Shown here piece after piece: positions 1 through 8,129 of a stretch of 54,141 bases of DNA. Each line of letters opens with the position of its first letter. The stretch's first letter is position 1. The stretch is taken from NCBI GenBank assembly GCA_007125585.1, contig SLCY01000021.1, forward strand, positions 1 through 54,141. The letters are read 5' to 3'. A model generated the notes under the pieces. That model was not told where the DNA came from, searched no databases, and was given only the letters and a program-made list of their open reading frames with translations. The stretch is from Bacteroidales bacterium. GTDB taxonomy: Bacteria > Bacteroidota > Bacteroidia > Bacteroidales > UBA7960. Made by a program: the position numbers and the translations under genes.

Positions 1-60
1 CCATCCAAAGAAAAAGCTACCAAAAAGAAAGATCACCGCTTCTGATGCATCTGCTAAAAT
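1..60 (-). repeat. Truncated copy of an interspersed hairpin-type repeat (minus orientation)
   Basis: The reverse complement (gcatcagaagcggtgatctttctttttggtagctttttctttggatgg) matches the repeats at about 2100-2160 and 43961-44025. Confidence 0.75.
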
Positions 61-192
61 CTACGGCATCTTTACCCTGCGCAGGCCTATCCGGCCGGCA
101 CGACGGCATGCCCCTTTTAAGACATTCATTAATGCCGTCCGGTGGCCTGCTTGCATATACCCTCCCTGGTAAAGATGCCTTGATTTTTTTAC

Positions 193-304
193 GCAGATCC
201 ATCAAATGCGGATTCATCCCCCCACGGGCCCGGTCAATTACATGTTTGTGCATGCTTTACAGGCAGATCCATCAAATGCGGATTTGTCCGCCCCACGGGC
301 CCGG
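193..304. repeat. Two direct copies of a ~41-bp sequence (GCAGATCCATCAAATGCGGATT...CCCCACGGGCCCGG)
   Basis: Copies at 193-233 and 263-304, offset 70 bp. Confidence 0.8.
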
Positions 305-343
305 ACTTTAATGTGTTTGCAGATGCCCACACTGTTATAACGG

Positions 344-428
344 CCTTTCGTTCATTCGTTCCATCGTTCTTCCGTCATCTGTCAGCACACAAAATGGTGG
401 TGGTTTTTTTACAGGAGAAATATTTATG
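344..428 (-). repeat. Partial copy of composite intergenic repeat (8-mer array plus ACAGGAGAAATAT module)
   Basis: tcgttccatcgttcttccgtcat...acaaaatggtggtggtttttttacaggagaaatat matches about 37030-37112 and the reverse complement of about 2391-2426. Confidence 0.75.
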
Positions 429-461
429 GCAAAAGAACAGACAGGCTTACAAAGGTTTCAT

Positions 462-469
462 TATTTTTG
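462..469 (+). promoter_or_regulatory. Possible Bacteroidota -7 element (TATTTTTG) for holA
   Basis: Matches TAnnTTTG 24 nt upstream of the holA ATG. Confidence 0.35.
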
Positions 470-492
470 TCCTGACCTAACAACGGATTTTT

Positions 493-1500
493 ATGGTTGA
501 GTTAAATTATCAGAACATCCTCAGGGATATCCGCAAGAAGGTGCTGCAGCCTGTATATTTTCTTATGGGTGAAGAAAGCTTCTATATTGATGTGATTGCC
601 GGGTTCCTTGAGGATGATGTACTCAGTGAAACGGAGAAAGAGTTTAATCTCAGCATCTTCTACGGTAAAGACACAGATATTCCGACCATCATCAGTACCG
701 CCAAACGTTACCCCATGATGGCCAGCCACAACGTGGTCATCGTGCGTGAGGCCCAGCACCTGCAGGATATTGACGAACTCATGCCATATCTCCAGCAACC
801 ACTGGAATCAACCATACTGGTAGTCTGCTATAAATATAAGACGTTGGACCGGCGGACGAAGTTTTTCAAAGCATTAAGCCAGACGGGGCTTGTTTTTGTC
901 GGGAAAAAACTTTACGACAACCAGGTCCCGGGATGGATCGCTGACTATGTAAAGCGCCATGGATATAGCATTGGCCCCGAGGCTTTGCAGATGCTCGCCG
1001 ACCACCTTGGCAGCGACCTCGGCAAGATTGTCAATGAAGTGAGAAAGCTGTTCATCAACCAGGAAAAAGGGTCTGAGATCACTGCAAAAGTGATCGAAGA
1101 AAATATCGGCATCAGCAAAGACTTTAATATCTTTGAGTTTCAGAACGCATTGGGTGCAAGAAACAACCAGAAAGCCTATCAGATCGCGAAATATTTTGCC
1201 GACAATCCCCGGTCAAACCCTTTTGTTATGACGACAGGCGTGCTGTATCAGTTTTTTTCCAGGGTGCTGTTATATCACAGCCTGCCAGACAAGAGTAAGA
1301 ATAATGCCGCTGCGGAGCTGAGTGTGAACCCGTTTTTTATAAACCACTATGCGCTGGCAGCACGGAATTATGCACCGGATAAGTTGCTGCAGATCTTTTC
1401 TCACTTGAGGTCCTATGATCTAAAGTCCAAGGGTCTTGACAATGAAACCACGAACCATGGTGAGCTGGTGAAAGAACTAACGTTTAAGATACTCAATTGA
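493..1500 (+). CDS. holA: DNA polymerase III subunit delta
   Basis: ORF 335 aa; PVYFLMGEESFYIDVIAGFLEDDVLSETEKEFNLSIFYGKD..., DHLGSDLGKIVNEVRKL typical of HolA. Confidence 0.93.
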   Translation: MVELNYQNILRDIRKKVLQPVYFLMGEESFYIDVIAGFLEDDVLSETEKEFNLSIFYGKDTDIPTIISTAKRYPMMASHNVVIVREAQHLQDIDELMPYLQQPLESTILVVCYKYKTLDRRTKFFKALSQTGLVFVGKKLYDNQVPGWIADYVKRHGYSIGPEALQMLADHLGSDLGKIVNEVRKLFINQEKGSEITAKVIEENIGISKDFNIFEFQNALGARNNQKAYQIAKYFADNPRSNPFVMTTGVLYQFFSRVLLYHSLPDKSKNNAAAELSVNPFFINHYALAARNYAPDKLLQIFSHLRSYDLKSKGLDNETTNHGELVKELTFKILN

Positions 1501-1585
1501 TGAGGGGTGTTGTGTTGATGTAACAGTTTGCCCCTGACCAGCTGTGGCGGTCCATGGGTAACCATTCGTTTTTAAGGAAAAACCG

Positions 1586-2095
1586 ATGAACATTTTAGAC
1601 ATTATCATTGCCGTTATCCTGCTTCTGGGTGCCATCAGGGGTTACCAGAAGGGATTTTTCCACGAGGCATCCACCCTCGCAGGATTGGTGGCGGGGGTAT
1701 TCATAGCCATCCTTGCCGCGAAGATCATTGGAAACATCACGGAAAACCTGTTCGATTGGAATATCCAGGTGGTCAAGGTAGTGGTGTTTGTTATCGCCTT
1801 CATTATCGTGGTCGCCCTGGTGCGGTTGTTTGGGACGCTGCTCACAAAAGTTTTCAACGCACTGTTGCTGGGATTCATAAATCGCCTCGCCGGCTTCGGG
1901 CTTGGCATTCTGAAATGGGGGCTGATCCTGGCCGTGCTTTTCCTGGTAATTGATTTCTTTGACCATGGCAAAACGCTGATAACGGAAGAGATGCAGGCGA
2001 AAAGCTTACTGTATCCCCAGCTGGAATGGCTATATGCACTGATTATGGATGCCATCGGGTTCAATGCCGTTCCGGAGACCTTCTTTCTGGCTTGA
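1586..2095 (+). CDS. CvpA family membrane protein
   Basis: MNILDIIIAVILLLGAIRGYQKGFFHEASTLAGLVAGVFIAI, four hydrophobic segments. Confidence 0.9.
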   Translation: MNILDIIIAVILLLGAIRGYQKGFFHEASTLAGLVAGVFIAILAAKIIGNITENLFDWNIQVVKVVVFVIAFIIVVALVRLFGTLLTKVFNALLLGFINRLAGFGLGILKWGLILAVLFLVIDFFDHGKTLITEEMQAKSLLYPQLEWLYALIMDAIGFNAVPETFFLA

Positions 2096-2100
2096 CAATC

Positions 2101-2160
2101 TACGGTGATCTTTCTTTTTGGTAGCTTTTTCTTTGGATGGGAGCCAAAGAAAAAGTACAT
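2101..2160 (+). repeat. Interspersed hairpin repeat
   Basis: Perfect 12-bp inverted repeat CTTTTTCTTTGG (2125-2136) / CCAAAGAAAAAG (2144-2155), 7-nt loop. Also at 1-60 (-) and 43961-44025 (+). Confidence 0.8.
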
Positions 2161-2164
2161 CGCC

Positions 2165-2426
2165 ACCGAAGGCGGGAGAGCGATGGAACGATGGAACGAT
2201 GGAACGAAGCTTTTGGGCATTGGCTGTAAGCTATTGGCTTTTAAACCTTTAACCCATTAAACTTTTAAACCCTTCAACCTCTCTGACCTTTTGACAAATG
2301 ATAAACATTAATAAACAAGCGACGACCGGATGAAAGACCTTGAGATTTTTTCATTCGTCTGTGTGTAATTTCGAACGAAAAAAAATCATGTATATTTCTC
2401 CTGTAAAAAACCACCACCATTTTGTG
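2165..2426 (+). repeat. Composite intergenic repeat, copy A
   Basis: GATGGAAC x3 (2182-2205), 8-mer array (2239-2280), 42-bp core (2288-2329), GTGTGTAAT module (2346-2397), CTCCTGTAAAAAA module (2398-2426). Same modules in inverted order at 36800-37112. Confidence 0.8.
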
Positions 2427-2482
2427 AAAAAAATATACAAAATGCTGTTGTACAGAAGGAACCGCTTCGCTTTCACATGATT

Positions 2483-2534
2483 TTTTTTCATTCGTCTGTG
2501 TGTAATTTCGAACGAAAAAAAATCATGTATATTT
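2483..2534 (+). repeat. Second direct copy of the 52-bp TTCATTCGTCTGTGTGTAATTTCGAACGAAAAAAAATCATGTATATTT module
   Basis: Identical to 2346-2397, offset 137 bp. Confidence 0.9.
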
Positions 2535-2535
2535 G
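2528..2535 (+). promoter_or_regulatory. Possible -7 element TATATTTG for the DUF3127 gene
   Basis: TAnnTTTG at the end of the repeat copy, 37 nt upstream of the ATG at 2572. Confidence 0.45.
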
Positions 2536-2571
2536 TAGCTGTTTTTTTAACATTCTTCAAAACCTGCAATA

Positions 2572-2961
2572 ATGGAACTCAGCGGCAGTATTCTTTCTGT
2601 ACTACCCGAGCAAAGCGGCGAAGGACGTAATGGCCCATGGCGGAAGCAGGAAGTTATCATTGAAACGGAAGGCCAGTACCCCCGAAAGGTATGCATCGCC
2701 ATTTGGGGCGACAAAATAGATCAGTTTTCCCTTGAAGAGGGGGAGCGGATCACTGCCTCGGTGAATATAGAAAGCCGTGAGTTCAATGGTCGCTGGTATA
2801 CCGATGTGAAGGCCTGGAAGGTGGACAGGGAGACGCAGTCCGGTGCCCGTCCCGGCGAGGCTCCACCTCCTGCAATGGACCCCCTCCCCCCTTCGCAAGC
2901 ACCTTTCCCTGACAATGAAGAGTTACCACCCCTTGAAGAGGAGGATGACCTGCCTTTTTAA
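2572..2961 (+). CDS. DUF3127 domain-containing protein (OB-fold/SSB-like)
   Basis: MELSGSILSVLPEQSGEGRNGPWRKQEVIIETEGQYPRKVCIAIWGDKI... and acidic tail ending EEEDDLPF. Confidence 0.85.
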   Translation: MELSGSILSVLPEQSGEGRNGPWRKQEVIIETEGQYPRKVCIAIWGDKIDQFSLEEGERITASVNIESREFNGRWYTDVKAWKVDRETQSGARPGEAPPPAMDPLPPSQAPFPDNEELPPLEEEDDLPF

Positions 2962-3089
2962 CTGCGTCGGTCTTTCATGAATGACACTGTTTTTTTTCCT
3001 CCTGGTTCGCAGCAAATAGTTGGTCAGCAGGTGTGGAACCCGGCCAGCTGCCGAAAAATATCCGTAACTTCGCAATAAAACCTGCTGTG

Positions 3090-4502
3090 ATGGATAATGA
3101 TTCTTTTCGACGCCATGGCCATGAGTTTGTCGACTGGCTGGCTGATTATTTTGAAAATATTGAACGTTATCCCGTAAAGTCGGGAGCAGAACCGGGGGAG
3201 GTGCTTTCCCGGCTGCCATCGTCTCCTCCGACAGGGGGTGAGTCAATGGATGCTATTTTTAAGGATTTCCGGCAGGTGATCCTGCCCGGGATAACCCACT
3301 GGCAGCATCCAGGCTGGTTTGCCTATTTCCCGGCAAACAACAGTCCGTCTTCTGTGCTTGCCGAGATGCTGACTGCCGGACTCGGATGTCAGTGTATGAG
3401 TTGGCAGACCTCACCCGCTGCGACGGAACTGGAGGAACGTGTCATGGACTGGCTGAGGCAGATGATCGGCCTGCCTGAGGGGTTCACGGGTGTTATTCAG
3501 GATACGGCTTCAACAGCCACCCTTTGTGCATTGCTGTCGGCAAGGGAGTTTGCCACTGACTTTACTGCCAACGAAAGAGGCATCCATGCACCACTGATGG
3601 TGTACGCATCCACAGAGGCCCATTCAAGCATAGAGAAAGGGGTAAAGATAGCTGGTTTTGGGCGGGAGAACCTTCGTCTGATAGAAGCGAGGGATGATCT
3701 TTCGATGTGCCCTCAGTCACTGGAAGATGCCATTGGGCAAGATATTGGGGAGGGCAAAATACCGGCTTGTGCGGTGGCCACACTAGGCACCACCTCATCC
3801 ATGGCCATGGACCCGGTAGATGACATTTCAGCCATTTGTGAAAAGTATGGATTATGGCTCCATGTGGATGCAGCTTTTGCCGGCACTGCCGCGGTTGATC
3901 CACAACACCGGTGGTTCATGAAGGGAACCGGGAAGAGCGACTCTTTTGTGTTCAATCCCCACAAATGGATGCTTACAAACTTTGACTGTTCGGCTTATTT
4001 TGTTCGTGATCCCGGCATCCTGTTGCGGACCCTCAGCATGCAGCCCGAATATCTGAAAACAGCCGCTGATGAACAGGTTAAGAATTATCGCGACTGGGGC
4101 ATTCAACTGGGCAGGAGATTTCGTGCACTCAAACTTTGGTTTGTCATCCGATCCTATGGTATCAGGGGCATCAGCGAAATGGTGAACAAACACATAGGAC
4201 TCGCCCGGCACTTTGCACAATATGTGGCTGATGATGATGGCTTTGAGTTGCTTGCACCCCAGAGGCTGAGCCTTGTATGTTTCAGGTACAACCCTGGCAA
4301 GCTTGACGAAGAGGATCTGTTGCGCCTGAATCAAACCCTCATGGAGAAAGTGAATGCATCGGGTGAACTGTTTCTTACCCATACCGTACTGAAGGAAAAA
4401 TATTGCCTGCGGCTATCGGTGGGACAGCGGTCCACCGCTATGAAACACATTAAAAAAGCCTGGATCCTGATCAAAGATGCCAGCAATAGATTGATGGCAT
4501 GA
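3090..4502 (+). CDS. PLP-dependent group II (aromatic-L-amino-acid type) decarboxylase
   Basis: MDNDSFRRHGHEFVDWLADYFENIERYPV; HVDAAFAGTA; FNPHKWMLTNFDCSAYFV. The ORF is open from 3033; start placed at ATG 3090. Confidence 0.92.
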   Translation: MDNDSFRRHGHEFVDWLADYFENIERYPVKSGAEPGEVLSRLPSSPPTGGESMDAIFKDFRQVILPGITHWQHPGWFAYFPANNSPSSVLAEMLTAGLGCQCMSWQTSPAATELEERVMDWLRQMIGLPEGFTGVIQDTASTATLCALLSAREFATDFTANERGIHAPLMVYASTEAHSSIEKGVKIAGFGRENLRLIEARDDLSMCPQSLEDAIGQDIGEGKIPACAVATLGTTSSMAMDPVDDISAICEKYGLWLHVDAAFAGTAAVDPQHRWFMKGTGKSDSFVFNPHKWMLTNFDCSAYFVRDPGILLRTLSMQPEYLKTAADEQVKNYRDWGIQLGRRFRALKLWFVIRSYGIRGISEMVNKHIGLARHFAQYVADDDGFELLAPQRLSLVCFRYNPGKLDEEDLLRLNQTLMEKVNASGELFLTHTVLKEKYCLRLSVGQRSTAMKHIKKAWILIKDASNRLMA

Positions 4503-4874
4503 ACCGGGCCAAGACGATGATCAGATAAACAGGCGGATGATCATCGCATGGGGGGTCCCATATGATCGAAATATAATAATGAATGTCCCCCTTTTTTTCG
4601 TTTTCCGCCTTCCGTCTTCCATCAAAAATCTTGAATCAACACCCAAGGTGCTGAAATACAAAAAACAACGTAAATATATCCCCATCAAATAAAACACCAG
4701 CACCTGACCTGTCAACGATAAAACAGTACCTGGGAGCCTGTACCGGTAACCGGTTCAATGCCTGAAGGCAAATTGCACAAGACCCGATAAATAAAAGGAA
4801 AAGCATGAGAATGCAGACCATTAAAAGCCGTAACAAAGGATTTGAAAGGCCACAGAGGAATCCTTGCAGGCATC

Positions 4875-5486
4875 TCAGACAGTAAATCCCCGGACGCCAA
4901 AAGGCACCTTGTCGTTTTTTGTAATTATCAGCGACTTATCTGTCTCCCACATATATTCTATTTCACCACTGACATTCACATGTGACATTTTTTCAAGTTC
5001 CGCTTTGGTGATGCGCTGGTTTTTCCTGAAAAAAGTTGCCCTAAACTCACTGGCGTAAAAGGTTTCAAGAGCGACGAAACGGTTATTAACCAGCCGCCAA
5101 CGTCCACGCCGGTCAATTCTGCGCAGTTCGTTAAGTTTGGGTTGCAGTATCAGCTGATGCATGTCGAGTGAGGCCCCGATCATTTCGCGAATTTCAATAT
5201 GCACCCTGAGGTCATGAGAAAATCCGCCACCTATGGAAAAAACGCCCAGCACATTCACGCGACTGCTCAATTTCCTGTCCATCGCTATGGTACCATAGAT
5301 CATGTTTGCCTCTGACCTGGTATAGGTCCAGGATGATTCTGGTTCATCAGGAAGCAGATCGCGGCAATGACCCAATAGCCGCATCTTTTCAGGATCCAGG
5401 ATAACCCCGGGTAAATATTGCTCCATGCTGGCAGGCAACACACGAAGACCAGGAATGTGTTTTCGAATGAATCTTTGAAATAACAT
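4875..5486 (-). CDS. Hypothetical 203-aa protein; remote gasdermin-pore-domain-like pattern (unverified)
   Basis: Uninterrupted ORF with ATG start and a TAnnTTTG motif upstream. Pattern compared with gasdermin N-terminal domains by eye only. Confidence 0.6.
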   Translation of the reverse strand: MLFQRFIRKHIPGLRVLPASMEQYLPGVILDPEKMRLLGHCRDLLPDEPESSWTYTRSEANMIYGTIAMDRKLSSRVNVLGVFSIGGGFSHDLRVHIEIREMIGASLDMHQLILQPKLNELRRIDRRGRWRLVNNRFVALETFYASEFRATFFRKNQRITKAELEKMSHVNVSGEIEYMWETDKSLIITKNDKVPFGVRGFTV

Positions 5487-5515
5487 CTTCGATAGATTTT
5501 ATTTGTTAATACAAA

Positions 5516-5523
5516 CAAAATTA
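5516..5523 (-). promoter_or_regulatory. Possible -7 element (TAATTTTG on minus strand) for the 203-aa ORF
   Basis: CAAAATTA on + equals TAnnTTTG on -, about 30 nt upstream of ATG 5486. Confidence 0.35.
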
Positions 5524-5734
5524 ATATTTTTTTAGTTCCTATAAATTTTTTTATACGTTAAATAATTTACGTTGTGCAAACCACCACCCGACAATTTGAT
5601 TTTTTGCGTTTACCCCCTGAGTTCAACACAAAATCATTATTTTTGATGAAGATACAATCCATTCACTGGCGGGTTTTTATATCCGCTCAAACCACACGGT
5701 CGCCTTAATGCGACGGATAAAACGCCCATGACAA

Positions 5735-5822
5735 GATTTTAACACACAGAAACCCTTAAACCTTTAAACCCTTCAACCTTTAAACCTATTTGGCATTTCG
5801 CCCTTTTGACAAATGATAAACA
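5735..5822 (+). repeat. Partial copy of composite intergenic repeat (8-mer array plus part of core)
   Basis: AACCTTTA/AACCCTTC/AACCTTTA units, then tatttggcatttcgcccttttgacaaatgataaac, nearly identical to the reverse complement of about 36893-36927. Confidence 0.8.
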
Positions 5823-5823
5823 G

Positions 5824-6741
5824 ATGAACCATTTTAAACGCTTTGTCCTACCCATCCTCATTTTTCTCATTGCCCTGTTGATGAAGACCCTTGGCAGGCA
5901 CCTGGACTTTGTGCCGGAAGAGTTGCACAACCTTATTCACATCGCTGGATCCATCTTGCTCGTAATCGGTGTCACCTGGTCCATTATTGCAGTGATCCGC
6001 ACGGCAAAGGTCAGGCTTCTTGCAAGTTATGATATGGCTGTGGAGGATAATCTGCGGATTCGTAAATTGCACACACAGTATAACATCCTGGAAAAGATCC
6101 TGGTTTTTGTGATTATTCTGATTGCCCTTGGCATTACGCTGATGCAGTTCGATGGGGTGCGCAACATCGGCATCTCCCTTTTTGCTTCGGCCGGCATCGC
6201 CGGCCTTGTTATCGGTCTGGCGGCACAGAAAGCCCTGGGGACCATTCTTGCAGGCATTCAAATAGCCATTACCCAGCCCATCAGGCTCGATGATGTGGTG
6301 ATCGTAGAGAATGAATGGGGCTGGATAGAGGAGATCAACCTGACCTACGTCGTGATCCGAATATGGGACAAGCGGCGCCTGGTGGTTCCGACCACTTATT
6401 TTATGGAAAGGCCTTTCCAGAACTGGACCAGGACATCAGCCGACATTCTGGGCACTGTTTTCATTTACACCGATTATACCATTCCCCTGAAAGCCCTCCG
6501 CCAAGAGCTCACACGGCTGCTCGAATCAAGTCCTTACTGGGACAAAAAGGTTAACGTGTTGCAGGTTACTGATGCCAGGGAACACACCCTGGAGGTTAGG
6601 GCGCTCATGAGTGCCGCCAGCTCCCCTGACGCCTGGGAACTCAGGGTGTATGTACGGGAAAAACTGGTGGAATTCCTGCAGCGCGAATATCCGCAGTGCC
6701 TGCCCAGAACCAGGGTCATCCTTGACAAAAACACCTCATGA
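5824..6741 (+). CDS. MscS family mechanosensitive ion channel
   Basis: GISLFASAGIAGLVIGLAAQKALGTILAGIQIAITQPIRLDDVVIVENEWGWIEEINLTYVVIRIWDKRRLVVPTTYF. Confidence 0.93.
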   Translation: MNHFKRFVLPILIFLIALLMKTLGRHLDFVPEELHNLIHIAGSILLVIGVTWSIIAVIRTAKVRLLASYDMAVEDNLRIRKLHTQYNILEKILVFVIILIALGITLMQFDGVRNIGISLFASAGIAGLVIGLAAQKALGTILAGIQIAITQPIRLDDVVIVENEWGWIEEINLTYVVIRIWDKRRLVVPTTYFMERPFQNWTRTSADILGTVFIYTDYTIPLKALRQELTRLLESSPYWDKKVNVLQVTDAREHTLEVRALMSAASSPDAWELRVYVREKLVEFLQREYPQCLPRTRVILDKNTS

Positions 6742-6744
6742 GTT

Positions 6745-8109
6745 ATGCTGATATCCAGGAACCCGGCCACAGGTAAAACCATCGCGCAATACGAGGAACA
6801 TTCGCCGGCGGAGGTCAATGCCATCATTGACAAAACCGCAGCGGTCCAACGTACATGGTCCAAGAGCGATCTTTCTGCACGCGCCAGCCTCATGATCATT
6901 GCAGCCCGTGTGCTTCGGGATTGTTCAGGGGAGTATGCCCGGCTTATCACCGCAGAGATGGGCAAACCCATTGTACAGTCGAGGGGGGAAGTGGAGAAGT
7001 GCGCGAACGTTTGTGAATATTATGCGAAGCATGCAGCAGGCTTTTTGGCCAATGACCCCATACCGACGGCGGCCAGCAAGAGTTATGTCGCCTATCGTCC
7101 CCTTGGGTTGGTGCTGGCTGTAATGCCATGGAACTTTCCCTTCTGGCAGGTGTTTCGTTTTGCTGTCCCGGCGCTCATGGCCGGGAACGGAACCCTGCTC
7201 AAGCATGCTTCCAGCGTAACGGGTGCAGCCATGGCCATTGAAGCAGTTTTCAAAAAGGCAGGCTTCCCGGAACATCTTTTCAGCATATTGAAGGTGCCCG
7301 GCAAGAAGACAGGGGAGATCATCGGCAATCAGCAAATTAAAGCTGTCACCCTCACGGGCAGTGTGGGGGCGGGACGAGCCATCGCTTCCAGGGCGGGCGC
7401 CATGCTGAAAAAGACCGTCCTTGAACTGGGCGGCAGTGACCCATATCTCATCCTCGAAGATGCTGACCTGGACCAGGCCGTGCCCACCTGTGTCGAAAGC
7501 CGCCTGATAAACAACGGCCAGAGTTGCATCGCAGCCAAACGGTTCATCGTGGTAAAAACACATCGCAAATCATTTGAAGAACGATTTGTAGAACTGATGA
7601 AAGGAAAAGTCGTGGGTGATCCTATGGAGGAACATACGGACATCGGACCGCTGGCCAGTAATATATTGCGTGATGAGCTCCAGGCTCAGGTTGAAAGCAG
7701 CATGAAGCAGGGTGCAAGATGCCTGTTGGGCGGGAAAGTGCCCGACAAGACGGGGGCGTGGTACCCTCCCACCGTGCTGACTGATGTCAAGCCCGGCATG
7801 CCTGCATACGATGAGGAGATATTCGGACCGGTGGCCGCCATCATTGAAGCACATGACGAAGCAGATGCCATCCGCATCGCCAACGACAGTGTGTTCGGAC
7901 TGGGTGCGGCAGTGTTCACCCGACATGCGGAACGAGGGCGTTATATCGCAGAACATTTGCTGAATGCAGGATGCTGTTTTGTGAATGACCTTGTCCGGTC
8001 TGACCCCCGCCTTCCTTTCGGCGGCATTGGCGACAGCGGTTATGGAAGAGAACTCTCCTGTATCGGTATCCGTGAGTTCACCAACATCAAAACAGTGTAT
8101 GTGAAATAG
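6745..8109 (+). CDS. NAD(P)-dependent aldehyde dehydrogenase, succinate-semialdehyde dehydrogenase type
   Basis: VMPWNFPFWQVFRF; TLTGSVGAGRAIA; LELGGSDPYLILEDADLD; NNGQSCIAAKRFIV; EEIFGPVAAI. Confidence 0.92.
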   Translation: MLISRNPATGKTIAQYEEHSPAEVNAIIDKTAAVQRTWSKSDLSARASLMIIAARVLRDCSGEYARLITAEMGKPIVQSRGEVEKCANVCEYYAKHAAGFLANDPIPTAASKSYVAYRPLGLVLAVMPWNFPFWQVFRFAVPALMAGNGTLLKHASSVTGAAMAIEAVFKKAGFPEHLFSILKVPGKKTGEIIGNQQIKAVTLTGSVGAGRAIASRAGAMLKKTVLELGGSDPYLILEDADLDQAVPTCVESRLINNGQSCIAAKRFIVVKTHRKSFEERFVELMKGKVVGDPMEEHTDIGPLASNILRDELQAQVESSMKQGARCLLGGKVPDKTGAWYPPTVLTDVKPGMPAYDEEIFGPVAAIIEAHDEADAIRIANDSVFGLGAAVFTRHAERGRYIAEHLLNAGCCFVNDLVRSDPRLPFGGIGDSGYGRELSCIGIREFTNIKTVYVK

Positions 8110-8129
8110 GGCAGCCCTATGCCGGAAGG

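Noticed and set aside
1642-2220. 192-aa minus-strand ORF ending in ..FFFGSHPKKKLPKRKITV..
   Set aside because: Antisense to cvpA. The Lys-rich end is only the translation of the hairpin repeat; the same peptide pattern appears at 43843-44124.
4712-4900. 62-aa minus-strand ORF overlapping the 3' end of the 203-aa gene
   Set aside because: Not supported as an independent gene. Mentioned only as a possible frameshift tail of the gasdermin-like candidate.
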